64,000 nucleotides of DNA, taken from Nephrocerus scutellatus (Eukaryota > Arthropoda > Insecta > Diptera > Pipunculidae). The first letter of the stretch is position 1. Each line of letters opens with the position of its first letter. Below the pieces are notes generated by a model. That model did no database searches, was not told the DNA's origin, and was given only the letters and a program-made list of their open reading frames with translations. Positions 22,949 to 34,075 of the stretch are shown here, piece after piece. The stretch is taken from NCBI GenBank assembly GCA_947095585.1, contig OX352765.1:89116965-89180964 (forward strand), written 5' to 3'. The position numbers and the translations under genes are program-made.

Positions 22949-22966
22949 TGGTGGCAGCGATGGAAT
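22949..22966 (+). other. Primer binding site, tRNA-Leu type
   Basis: TGGTGGCAGCGATGGAAT. The first 11 bases are complementary to the CGCTGCCACCA 3' end of the Leu tRNA that starts GGTAGCG; 2 mismatches in the next 7. The tRNA sequence is from general knowledge. Confidence 0.6.
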
Positions 22967-23000
22967 AACCCCCAAAAAAAACCAACTAAAATATAATTTC

Positions 23001-23083
23001 AAAGGCATACAACCCGGCCAGAAAAGGGCAGTAGAGATTATTTTAAAAATAAAAGGCGTAAATCCCGGCCAAAACAGGGAAGT
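23001..23083 (+). repeat. Direct repeat in the LTR element leader
   Basis: AAAGGCATACAACCCGGCC...GGGCAGT (23001-23032) recurs as AAAGGCGTAAATCCCGGCC...GGGAAGT (23052-23083). Confidence 0.65.
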
Positions 23084-23104
23084 GAAAAAAATTAATAATA
23101 AAAA

Positions 23105-23240
23105 AAATATATAATAATTGCGAGCTCAAAGGGGAAATGAAAACTGTTCGGCGAACGTGTGTACCAAATGTACGTTTGTAAGTTTGTTTGTCGTGCCGTA
23201 TATCTCGGCTTCTACCATTCAAAATTTGTTGGGAAACACC
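23105..23240 (+). repeat. Dispersed repeat (family P)
   Basis: Shares AATAATTGCGAGC, GTACGTTTGTAA, TGTCGTG and ATATCTCGGCTTCTACCA, in this order, with 30706-31080 and partly with 31375-31425. Non-coding. Confidence 0.6.
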
Positions 23241-23747
23241 GTTACCGCCAGTGACGACCGTTAATGAGCCAGCTGGCCAACTTTTTATGGCCTCAAATCG
23301 ACGCAATGTGGACTACCTTTGGTTTCAAAAAGATGGCGCCATATATCGTAAAAGCCGACTGACAATCGATGTCTTGCGCGCCAAATTTGGCAGCCGAATA
23401 ATTAGCCATTTTGGAAATGTCAATTGAGCTGCGCGGAGCTGCGATTTGACGCCGTTAAGGATAGATGTTATGCGGATAATACAGAGACAATGTCAGCTTT
23501 AAAACATAACATTGCGACTGTTACTCGTGAAATAGGCGCCGCAATAATAGAAAAAGTGCTTGAAAACTGGACTTACAGGATGGTTTATTGTAAGGCCAGC
23601 AGAAGATGACATATGAAGGAAATTGTTTTTTATTCTTAAACTAATGACTCCAGTCTTTATAATAAAAGTAATAATGAAAAGAAATATTGATGTTTACTTA
23701 TTTTATAGTATTTTAAAGAACACACTTTTAAATTGCCCACCCTCTAT
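23241..23747 (+). pseudogene. Tc1/mariner transposase C-terminal relic
   Basis: Frame 1 gives WFQKDGAIYRKSRLTIDVL and FGSRIISHFGNVN, then a stop where Trp is usual, then SCDLTPL. A shift to another frame gives CYADNTETMSALKHNI, VLENWTYRM and HMKEIVF. The segment around the last catalytic Asp (usual PLDYFLWG) is deleted. Spacing from the middle Asp to that missing Asp would be about 41 residues, as in the DD41D group; this count relies on family knowledge. The CCACCCTCTATA at 23736-23747 resembles a terminal repeat end. Confidence 0.75.
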
Positions 23748-23964
23748 ATAACGAATAACGAACTTTTCAAGTGTGGTAATTTTAGAAAAAGGGAATTTCT
23801 CTGGGATGAATGGAAGGTAATTAAAATTTGGTTAATATCTTTAATAACTGTTCATAATAACAATACCTATCATAGAACATATACTTTACATGTTCTAGGA
23901 ACAACATTTGTTCAGATAGTATCGCTATATCTGTCAAATTTGAAGTAAAATACATTTTTTTAAA

Positions 23965-24375
23965 ATTCTCTATATTAACTTCGCCTGCCCGTGCGTTTGT
24001 TTGTTTGTTTGTTTGTCGTGGAATCTTGCGATCAAATTTTAACCCATTTCATTAAAACTCTGAGCCCTTGGGCTTGAGGGGTGACCATATAAATTTTTTC
24101 AAATTAACCCGATTTTCTTCAAATTTTAAACTTTTTTTAACAGTTTTGGAGTGATCGTGCACTGAGGTTCGAGGTGTGACCATATAAATTTTTTGTGTGC
24201 AAAGTTGAAATAAAATCGGTGCAGTTTTGAAACAAATGATATAAGAGCACCTCAGCTCTGGGGCTCCCAAATTTTGAATTAAATCGGGTTTTTTGAATTG
24301 AGTTAAAAATTTATCACAAATTTCACCAGCTACCAACAGAAAGTTAGACAGACTGACAACCGGGTACCCGAAGTT
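23965..24375 (+). repeat. Dispersed repeat (family R), longest copy
   Basis: Starts TTCTCTATATTAACTTCGCC with GTTT repeats at 23996-24016. Internally it has a direct repeat: GAGGGGTGACCATATAAATTTTTT-like phrases at about 24075-24100 and 24170-24195. It ends near CCGGGTACCCGAAGTT. Non-coding. Confidence 0.5.
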
Positions 24376-24700
24376 ATTGCAGAGAATTTAAAAAAACAAT
24401 TTAAAAAACAATGAAATGCAATTTTTGGATAAAATTTGTGCTATACACAAGCTACCATCAATTTTAAAGCACAACATCAATAATTAAACAAAAACTAAAT
24501 TAAGTTATAACAAAATCTATATCCACCATTTAATAAATATATGTATGTGTTCCATTCACGAGTACACATGTTCACACACACACAGACACTGTTTTCTATC
24601 AGTAAAATTCAATTACAATCTCACACTCAATCTTACTCTCTATTGATTCTGGCAGCAAAGTGTCTACACGAACAGCACCACAAGGACTCGAGGCAACTCG

Positions 24701-24739
24701 TATATAAGAATTAAAAATCTCGAACAATATCTTCATCAG
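24701..24739 (+). promoter_or_regulatory. Core promoter: TATA box and initiator
   Basis: TATATAAG at 24701-24708 and a TTCATCAG initiator-like sequence at 24732-24739, about 31-34 bases apart, the usual insect arrangement. It sits 16 bases before the peptide start codon. Confidence 0.45.
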
Positions 24740-24754
24740 AAATGCAAAAAAAAA

Positions 24755-24988
24755 ATGCTAATCGGATTTATTTTGACTTCAACTTACGTTGCGTTAAGCT
24801 TCGTCCATTTATGTTTCAGTGACGCATACGCATATCCTTATCCTTATCGCTTTCAATTATATCGAATTTCGAAGAGGATATCAAAGGATGACGACGCAAC
24901 GACTTATGATTTATTTGGAAATAATAAATTCTTTTACGCTAAGGAAATTTCCAAGAATCCAGAAAATTCTGATGTATGCACATCCTAA
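24755..24988 (+). CDS. Candidate short secreted peptide, unknown family
   Basis: 77 codons. Residues 1-26 (MLIGFILTSTYVALSFVHLC, then FSDAYA) look like a signal peptide with a cleavage site after AYA. The mature part starts YPYPYRF, has a dibasic KR at 39-40 that could be a processing site, an acidic DDDA stretch, and a single Cys near the end. A TATA box and initiator lie just upstream. An out-of-frame ATG at 24742 precedes the start and would be in frame if the run of ten A were nine. A poly(A) signal AATAAA is at 25256. No family is recognised. It could be a chance frame, or the first exon of a spliced gene (GTATGC follows at 24975). Confidence 0.4.
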   Translation: MLIGFILTSTYVALSFVHLCFSDAYAYPYPYRFQLYRISKRISKDDDATTYDLFGNNKFFYAKEISKNPENSDVCTS

Positions 24989-25582
24989 CGAATCCTTTGG
25001 GAGATCACTGCGAATACTCCTCGCTCGTCCACGTGAAGGTTTCTCAAAGTGATTTCGTCCGATGCTCCTCAACTTTAGTTGGACGAATGCGAATACTTTC
25101 TCTACATATGAAGAAGCTACGTATGATACTCTCTCTCTCTAGTAAGGATACTCAAACGTCTCTTGTGCTTTAAAATTGATTATGCGAACAGACTCCAAGG
25201 CATATGTCGGCAATTGCGTATGTTGCTTGCTTGTTTCACCCTTGCGCATCTCGAAAATAAAATTCATAAACTCTGACAGACAAAAATCAGAAGAAAAAAA
25301 TTCAATCGTTTGGGAATTTACGGTTTTGGAGAAGAGTTTTTTCATGCTGATGCAGCTGGTGTGAATGTCTTGTGATATTTCAGTTGGTATTTTGCTGACA
25401 AAGACAATTGAATGGAATGAAACCTCTTTTATTGTGTAAATACTGTCGTTATTCTTTACAAAGCGAATAAGGAATGATATACACATATTAGGTTAAGAAG
25501 GTGTCGTCAGGGTGTCGTCAGTAACACATCAGCTCCCTCGATTGTAATGAGTTTTTCAGTAAGATCACCCCTTTTCGTTTTA
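24989..25582. other. No gene seen
   Basis: Contains AATAAA at 25256-25261, a CT-rich run at 25128-25141, and open frames on both strands (25139-25486 minus; 25176-25364 plus) without supporting features. Confidence 0.45.
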
Positions 25583-27240
25583 GTTAATCATCATCATCAT
25601 TATATTTGGCTCTAAAACCGGTGTTTGGTCGTCGTTTCCAGCAAAAAATCGAGCCGATGTCGCTAAATCGAGCATCGCTAAACTCTTGGCGTCCTGGTCT
25701 ACGCCATCTTTCCAGCGTAGGCTTGGCCGGCCTCGCTGTCGTGTTCCATAAATCCTACCGTACAGGACTTTCTGAGCAGGATCCTTTTCGCTCATGCGAC
25801 CTAAGTGTCCTGCCCACCAGAGCTTACTGAGCTTAATCTCTTCACGATGTCGACATCGCGGTAACGCTCGTAGATCTTATCATTATAGAGTCTCCGGTAT
25901 CGTCCTTTCTCGAGGCCATCAAATCTCCGCAAGACTTTTCTCTCGAATGCGGCTAAGAGGTGAGAATGATTTTTTCTAAGCACCTAAGTCTCCGATACCT
26001 ATGTAAGTACTGGTATGACCATTGTCTTAAATACAGGCAGCTTGGATTTTATGGTTCAATTCCTGGATTTGTTGAGTCTTGACAGGCTATAGTTGGCTTT
26101 GTTGGCTTTAAGCAACCGTGCGCGTATTTCTGGTTCCATGCTGTTATCGGCTGCTACAGTTGACCCGAGATAGTTAAAGGACTGCAATTCTAATTCGCGC
26201 TCCACTATTTGAATTGAGGGACCAATGTTGGATCTTCTACTCGCAGACGTGGCCACCATGTTCCTTGTTTTGCCCTCATTTATATGCAGCCCCAAATTTC
26301 GTGCCGATCTGTATGAAAGCTTCCTGTAGAGCTGTTCGGCTTCTACCAATGATGTGAATATTGTCTGCGTAAGACAGTATCTGAATGGACTTATAGAGGA
26401 TTGTTCCTCTCGCCGTTACGTCAGAGTCTCGGATCACTTTCTCCAACGCCAGGTTGAAGAGGACACAGGCGAGTACATCCCCTTGTCGGAGTCAGTTATA
26501 GATGTTGAATGGGCTTGATAGTGATCCGGATATTTTTACTTGCCTTATAACATTGGTCATGGTCAACCTACAAAGTCGTGTTAGTTTATTTGGGATGCCG
26601 AATTCTCTCATGGCTTTATAAAGTTCTACTCTGGCAATGCTGTCATAGGCGGCTTTAAAGTCTATAAAAAGATGGTGTAGTGAGTTTTGAAACTCTAGAA
26701 ATTTTTCCATCACCTGCCTAAGGGTGTAAATCTGATCAGTTGTTGATTTGCCTGTGATAAAGCCACACTGGTATGGACCAATAATGACTTATTGACGTAT
26801 GGGGCTATCCTGTCTTAAAGGATAGAGGAGAAAATCTTATATGCGTTACTCAACAACGTTATACCACGATAATTGCTGCATGTTGTAATATCTCCTTTCT
26901 TATGTGTGGGGGACAGGATGCATCTTCGCCAGTCTTCTTCTTAGCTTCTTCGCTCATACTTGCACTATTATTTCATGAATTACTTGGTGTATTGTGGGGC
27001 CTCCTATTTTAATCTGTTCCGCTGGGATCCCATCTATTTCTGAGCCGATTTATCGCTCTGCTAACTTCGTCTATGCTTGGTGGTGGCAGCATAGTATGGT
27101 CTTCGGTCATTGGTGGAGCCTCCAATTCCTTAGTTAGCTGGCCATTTAACAACTCATGAAAGTGCTCTTTCCGTCGCTCTGAGATGCCTTTGAGATCGGC
27201 GATCAGATTACCCTCTTTGTCTTTGCACTACTTGTGACGG
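25583..27240 (-). mobile_element. LINE-A copy, RT region to 3' end
   Basis: Minus strand, about 1.65 kb in several frames. 3' end at 25583-25640 (GAGCCAAATATAATGATGATG); C-terminal part with RGRPSLRWKDGVDQDAKSL (25690-25730); SNYSLSRL/LLKANKAN and the STVAADNSMEPEIRARL stretch (26085-26170); RT palm with ISGSLSSPFNIYN (26492-26540) and FIDFKAAYDSIARVELYKAM (about 26610-26670); the CGFI..GKS region near 26740-26770; and further N-terminal linker to about 27240. Frameshifts and a lost YADD region make it inactive. Confidence 0.85.
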
Positions 27241-30177
27241 TAAGGTACTAGTAGCGTCTCTATGGTGTGAGTGGAAAGGCGATGTTATGTAGAAATAATC
27301 TAAAACCACCGATATAAGTGTCAACTTAACAGTTTCTTGGGTCACTAAGATAAATATCAACGACTAGACATCACAATGGATGCTGGTGGCCAGGGGATGA
27401 TATGTAAAAATAATCTAAACTGACTGATATTAGTATTGAATCCGGTAATCGTAAGTAATGTAATGTTTGCTTTTGTATAGGAGGTTATATTCGGAACTGA
27501 TGGACCGATTTCAAAAATTCTTTCCCCAACATTTGGAGTGGACTTTTAGCGTAAACATAGGCTATATAGAATCCCGTTTAAATAAAAGAGCCTTTCGTGG
27601 CGACCAATTTTGTAACTAAACAACAAAACTCAACGAAAAAACGGTTGCGCATCATAATAACTGTGTGCTGTGTGCTGCACTGCTCGCTGCGCTTCTTTCT
27701 GTGTTATGTTTTGTACGAACATTTTTATTTGCTGCGTTGCTTTGTACGTACTAAAGGGTGTCCCAACAAGAGAGCCGGACTCTCCTTTATTCAAATTGAA
27801 ATTTTTGTATATAAACTTTAAAGAAAAAAACATTTATTTTTGAATTAAAGAGGAATTTTGCTTGCACCTCTGTTATTTCCAGTGATTTACTTCTTCGTTT
27901 TATTGATCTACTTGTAGTGTCTCTAATCTTTCTGTTAAACGTATGTCGATTTGTCTGTTCTTTTGTCTCTAGATCTGACGGACATAAAAAAAATAAAAGC
28001 GGAAAATTGACTACTAGCTGTGTCTGTTAGTAACATCACAAAACTTAATATTTGAAAATTAAATTTTAAAATGTTACCTAAACTGAAACCAAACACCGTT
28101 ACACCACATGGCTGCCTTGAACAAACTACCAGCAGTGTTAATCTAATTATATGACAAGCAACAAATCAAAGGCGGTTTTGCGGCTGTCGACCATAATCGA
28201 TGGAAGGACAAGAAGGAAGGAAGGAGGTCCTTGTCTCATGTAATGCACTTGACTACATCTCGTATATATTAATGTTGGACATACTTCCATACACATTACT
28301 CTGTTTGTGGGTACTAATAATCGAATTAATTAGTTGTGTGTCCTTTAATGAACCACACACGAAACAAAAGTGTTGTGTCACATGAGAAGATTTTCACCAG
28401 CGGGAGTAATAGCCATTAAGGTGGTTAGAATTTTCTTCTTCATTATTGTTGTGGTTGTACGCGTTATATGTTATTGAATATTAAATTGAATACTAACACT
28501 AAGTACCACTTGCAAGAGGGGTGAATACAAGCAGACTTTAATTGCTGCTACTGCCCTGCTGACTTCATCTACGAAAATGTTTCTGCGGTTTTCCAATGGG
28601 ATGCACGTCACCTGAAAACTAGAGGACAGAGCGTTATAGCCTTGCATGCATCGATTATTTTTGGCAATTTGTGGCCAATTTGATAATAAATCATATACCG
28701 AAAACCACTGCAGTTTGAACTGTTTTCCTTCTATATGAATGATGGTTATTTAGAATTTGTGCACTGTTTTTGAATTGGCATGACATTTGAATTTTGTGGC
28801 AGAAACTCAGATAGTCGGAAACTACTTTTGTTAATATAGTTTTGGGTCTCTTTTCTATATCTTTCAGTACAAGTATTATACCAGCATCAATTTACACACA
28901 CACAGAGTCACTTTTTAAAAATTTCTTACACAAAAATCGTTAGGTTTTATATAATAATAGGACAGTTGGTAATAAAAAGTCCATCCATCTTCTATTGCAG
29001 CAATCGAAGTCAACCTTAGAAAGAGCAGAATTCTGAATTTTCCATCAGAAATGATTGACAATCTCTGTCTAAAGTAATTTCGCGACGGAAATAGCTCACA
29101 AATCCCAACGAATTTTCATTTGAATTCTGCTTGATTCAAGGAATTCTTGCGTTTGTTAGCTTGGAATGCGACAAACTTAAATTTCGATTTGAAAATTCAA
29201 AACCGGAAAGTGTAATATCGATCCTTTAAATATTAACATAATTCCTTAACACAAAAGCAAAAATCACTAGGCGTCCTCAACAAAGATTCCACATAATCTT
29301 TTGCATAGGCACAGTCCACAGAGGGGAATGTCTTCGGGGCACGATATATAAATGCGGTTGATGCGATGGAAATTAAATTCCGAGCAGAAATATAAGAAGG
29401 GTCCGCTTGTGGAAGTACACTTCAGGGGGTTTTTAATACGGCAAATAATTCAAAAAGTGAAATCTTAATAATAATAAAAAGGCAAATAATTTGGGTAGGA
29501 ATCCTGAAATACCTTTCTTTGATGGAAAATTTGACGAAAAGAAGACAACGTCATATAAAGTTCTTAAGGAATTACTCGCAAATGACTTCAATTGAATGCC
29601 ATCTCCTCAATATTTAATTGCCTCTTAGAGAGGACAAAAAAATGCCGCAATATTTTTATTTCTTGTGAAATTGAAATGGAATCGTCTGCGAAGGTAGTCA
29701 GGCAGCTAAATTAATTAGGGGAGAAAACGGATGAAATTTGTATGGAATCTGTCACCGGCAGACGGTTACTAGCGCACTAAACCGTATTAACTGCTCGCAA
29801 ATAACCATTTCATTTTACTGCCGGCAATAAAGAGTCGATTTAATGATTTAATAGGAATTTACCTTTCATACCTTTTCTGTGGAAAGGTGTATTTCAGTTA
29901 CATACATATATGAACATTTTTATACCACTAGCATAGTCAATTAAGTCTCACAGAGCAAAAATAATTGAATAACGAGTACATAATATTAACTAAGGATATT
30001 TTTATTAAACCGAATGCGTTAAAAGAATTTGGAGAACTTTTAGAACCAAAAAAAATGTGATTCTTTGTTGCTATGTCAAGAGATCGTTAAACTCAGTTCT
30101 CAGAATGTTAATAAAATTATTTTATTTTACCTTTTTTTTTGTTAATGAAAGAAGATTTTAAAATATATTACAACGTA
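27241..30177. other. No gene seen
   Basis: Nearly 3 kb, AT-rich. The segment 27440-27740 has phrases typical of non-autonomous DNA elements (GGACCGATTTC; GCTGCGCTTC) and faint similarity to the complement of 16200-16310. A GAAGGAAGG run lies at 28212-28226. No convincing ORF. Confidence 0.45.
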
Positions 30178-30418
30178 AATACTTTTAGATTGAATCTGTC
30201 TTTAAAAAATATTGAAACAATCAATACATTAATTGCATACTTTTAGGGTTAAATCTTTTAAAAACTATCGAAACAATCAATATATTAATTATATACTTGT
30301 AGGGTTGAATGATTTCATGAATATTGCAAAGATCATTACATTTCATTTTATGCTTTTATGGTTGAACCCTATAAAAACAAATACAATATATCATTAAATT
30401 ATTGTATACTTTTAGGGT
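30178..30418 (+). repeat. Tandem repeat, about 57 bp, 4+ units
   Basis: Units begin ATACTTTTAGGGTTGAAT-like at 30178, 30237, 30293, 30350 and 30406 and contain GAAACAATCAATA in the first two. The units are degenerate. The last unit start was the target of the SINE at 30419. Confidence 0.7.
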
Positions 30419-30654
30419 CGAATCCCAGCAACACCCAAAAGTATTTTTCACGGTGTCCCACCTCTCGCGAATGGGTGACAAACGTTCCGAGAGTAATACC
30501 TTGTCACGGAAGGCTTCTCAATTCGCCGTTCGGATCCGGCCTTAAATTGTAGGTCCCTTCTATTTGTGTCCAAAAATTAACATGTGCTGCATAAATGGTC
30601 GCGAGAAGTTAGGCCTTGGACCGATGGTCTGTCGCGCCTTATATTATTATTATT
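30419..30654 (+). mobile_element. 5'-truncated SINE with 14-bp target duplication
   Basis: Starts inside box B (CGAATCCCAGCAACACC) and continues through CACGGTGTCCCACCTCTCGCG, CCTTCTATTTGTGTCC and GCGAGAAGTTAGGCC to GGTCTGTCGCGCC and ATT repeats. It is flanked by TATACTTTTAGGGT at 30405-30418 and again at 30655-30668. Truncation at the 5' end with a target duplication is the mark of target-primed reverse transcription. Confidence 0.85.
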
Positions 30655-30666
30655 TATACTTTTAGG

Positions 30667-30690
30667 GTAAGTATTATGAATAATACTTAC
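30667..30690. repeat. 11-bp inverted repeat
   Basis: GTAAGTATTAT and its complement ATAATACTTAC separated by two bases. Confidence 0.7.
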
Positions 30691-30705
30691 CTTTATTATG
30701 AATTA

Positions 30706-31080
30706 GTATTGTAATAATTGCAAGCCCGATCTTATATTTAGAAGACACGTACGTTTGTAATGTTTGTACGTTTGTCGTGTCGTATATCTCGGCTTCTACC
30801 AGTCAAAATTTGATGGCACTTATTTTAAAACAATTGGTTAGCGCTCGGCTTGCGATGGTGTCAGTTTTACATTCATAGGGGTTACTACCCCCGACAAATC
30901 TGAAAAAATACCCAACCTATGCAATCTACCTAGTATTGTAATAATTGCGAGCCCGAGCTTATATTCAGAGGACATGAAAATTTTTCACCGAAGGTGTGTA
31001 TGTTTGTAATGTTTGTACGTTTATCGTGTCGTTTATCTCGGCTTCTACCAGTCAAAATTTGATGGGACCTGTTTTAACAA
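30706..31080 (+). repeat. Dispersed repeat family P, tandem pair
   Basis: Two units about 225 bp apart (from 30706 and 30931). Both have TAGTATTGTAATAATTGC, GTTTGTAATGTTTGTACG, TCTCGGCTTCTACCAGTCAA and TTTGATGG. A partial third copy (CGGCTTCTACCAGTCA) lies at 31382. Confidence 0.75.
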
Positions 31081-31967
31081 CAAAAAAATATACTCAATCT
31101 ATGCATCGCTACCGATTTTTTTAAGCCTTAACGTTTGCAAAGTAAATGGTTGTTTTTTCAGTCTATTTCAGAAGACGCTTATTACTGAATGACCTATCGC
31201 TTATGAATGAAAGACCTACATTTAACGTTACATACTATTAGGCTTCTAAGATAAATTAGTCTTTAGACTGAAATACAACTAAACATACATACACGGGTGT
31301 GTGCAGTCACTCGCATAGCAGAATACATTAGCCCATGTGTCTATAGTAGTGGAAAGTTTTTGGTATGAACTCATATATATGTCGGCTTCTACCAGTCAGT
31401 ATTTAATGGGACTAGTTTTAAAAAATTGTGTGAAAATTAAAAAAAAAAAAATTTTAAAAAAAAGAAACTTTTTTTAAAAATAAAAAGATTTCCAAAACAA
31501 AATATTTTTTTCTCAAAAAAAAAATACCCCAAAAAATTGTTTACGAATTTTGTGAATAAAATGGTTACTATTGGGCTTTTAAGATAATTCGGCGAGCTGA
31601 GAAACTCGCTTTACTATCTTAATATATGGTGCATTGGTTCTGAACCAGTAGGACCAACAGTTTCGTTGCCTTCTATTCCTGTTTGGTCTTTGGGATTTTA
31701 GTGCCTATCCTTGCTGGCATTACATAATGCACAAAGTTCGATCCCCATTCTACTAATACTAATAGTCCATTTGATTGGATTAGATTTTTCGGTCTTACCT
31801 TATAAGATCCCAAAATATTTACATCCTACTATCTAATAAAAAACTGGGACTAGGTACAGAAATATCCAAAGCAATGCAGAACCTTTTAGTTAAAACATAA
31901 CATAAGACAAATAGATAACAAAGACAAAGAAATTAGCTACCAATTGTTCGACGTTTCAACTCGTCTA
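31081..31967. other. No gene seen
   Basis: Holds a partial family P copy at 31375-31425 and A/T homopolymer-rich sequence at 31437-31530. Confidence 0.5.
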
Positions 31968-32068
31968 AAAAATAATATTTGGCGCTACAGCCCGTTTTGG
32001 ACAAGGGCCTAGCTTTTCGCCACCCAATCATGTTGTGTGCGTTATACTTTTGCACACGAATCGGATCC
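31968..32068 (-). mobile_element. SINE 3' half
   Basis: Minus strand: similar to the SINE at 59125-59403 from its TTTTGCACAC segment through CTAGCTT and ends GGGCTGTAGCGCCAAATATT with an A/T tail. It lacks the tRNA-like head. Confidence 0.7.
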
Positions 32069-33944
32069 TCTGCGTATTTGGGATCTCAACCAATATCAAA
32101 TGCGAAATTACCGGCAAATCGCCAGATTTATGCGAAAATGTCATGAAAAATTGAATTCAGGGCAACCACTCGTACAGATATTTGAATAATGTTGAATTTC
32201 ATAATTAACGGCTTCAATGATATTTTAATTCACAATAATCCTTTTGATATCTTTAACACAATATGTTAAACGTATTTTAATAACAAAATGGGGCGCTATT
32301 AATGAAAAACAAATTATTTATAGGTACTAGGTCGGATATGAGAACTTTTTGGTTTTCATCAAATCAAGAAAATCATGAATCCTAATTAAAGACCGATGAA
32401 AGAACCTGATCTTGGATAAGGGTCTGATAGTGTCTTACGGCTGTGTGGAGATGTTATTTTTATAATTTCTTCACATAAATATCTCCTGTCGTTCACCTAG
32501 TGCAATGTGGTAAGCATTCTCTTAAAAAAAAAGTAAAAACCAAGGATAGCGAAACCAGATAGTCAAAGAGAAACGTCGTGGTTAAAAATAGGTAGTTCTT
32601 GACTTGAAAGCAAAGGAATTACATGGGTAGTTGAAACGACAACAACATAGTGATTGTGATATTGTCCTTCAATGGGAAATCACTTTTAAAAAAATATTAG
32701 AAAGGGTATTGTGTAATATTCAAATCTAGACAAAGAATATAACAGATGTGTTGTGGTGTCTGTGCTGCTGGACGGTTATATCGTGTGATATAAAGTACGC
32801 TTGCGTATCAGAAAATGGTATATCCATCTTTTTACTCTATCTCATCGGTATAAGGATAATTAATTCCTGACTCTTATGCAGAAAATTACCTTGACTCGAG
32901 CAGACAATTATTTAGCCTTAACTTGTGGCATTTTGCTTATGCGAACAAGGAATTCTGATGGCTTCCAAAAAGGAAATGGCAAGTAACATTTAATAAGCAT
33001 TGAAACAATGTCCGCACTTGTGTGCGTCCCAAAGCAGTAGGTATACGTATTAGCCCAATAGGGCATTAGACAATTTATGATGAAAACCGAAAAAGGTGCA
33101 AAAATCCAAAGTGTGACTCATTTTATTCATAAAATGCTCGAAAGTTTAGTTCTGTAACAAATTTTTATTTTTTAAAAAAAAACATACTAAATAAGCTGAG
33201 ACATAAGCTCGATCTATCGCATCTGATATAATTGAGTTTTCTTTTAACAAAAACCCAAACAATTTATAAAGTATTTTTTATTACTTTTACAGTAGTCAGA
33301 GACAAAACTATGATATGAAAGAGTTATTCGTTGAAATAATAATGCAAAATGAAATTCTTTGCGCAACAAACTCCACTACTTCAGATATTAGCATCCTTTG
33401 TTTTTCGCTCGGAATCTCATTTGTTCAACTTTTCGTCTTTGTACGAGTATTGTAAGATTTTGTGCGCAACAAAAAATAAAGTCTGATAAGATAAGAATTT
33501 TAAGCAAGTCCCCATTAAGCTATAAGCAGAAACGTGCTCATCTTACTTCATTATACGGATTGACTTTTTGGGGAAGAAAATGGTGCTGTAATGTATACAC
33601 GTGACGTATTCAATTCACAAAGCCCGTCGGGGGTTGTGAATTAAATACATTTTCCACCTCCATTTAGGGATAAACTTACAAAGGAATACAACGTAGATTC
33701 ATAAAATCAATAAAATGTAATATTAAGGAATCTGAAATTGATTTTTGGCAAATTCCATGGAAGAATAAAATCCTTTGTCTTTTGAAATGAATTTGCCGAT
33801 CGAAGTAGTCTACCTTTTCTATTGGGGTTGGCTGACTGTCTGAGAGCATTTCCATTAATTTTTACTGTATTTAATTGAAAGGATTTTGGTGTGTCGTTTT
33901 ATTACCCCAATAAAATAACAAATATTATTTTTTCTTCAGACCAT
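32069..33944. other. No gene seen
   Basis: AT-rich; only short frames (33398-33604) without features. A 9-bp inverted repeat (AATTCACAA and complement) lies at about 33612-33645. Confidence 0.5.
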
Positions 33945-34075
33945 GAGCGACCAATGTTATAAGCCAAGTAAAGACATCTCAATTAAGCCCACTCAACATC
34001 AATAACGAGCTCCGACAAGGGAATAAACTGACCTGCATCCTTTTCAACCTGGCATTTTAAATGAGGATTTAGTGA
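33945..34075 (+). mobile_element. LINE-A RT palm fragment
   Basis: Covers the TNVISQVK.., LSPLNINNELRQGNKLTCIL equivalent, i.e. the segment just before the YADD box; it ends abruptly at both sides. Confidence 0.6.

Noticed and set aside
25139..25486. 115-codon minus frame after the peptide candidate
   Set aside because: No domain, promoter or matching sequence; AT-rich chance frame is simpler.
28014..28040. CTAGCTGTGTCTG, a possible Helitron 3' end on the minus strand
   Set aside because: No convincing hairpin and no TC start to the right.
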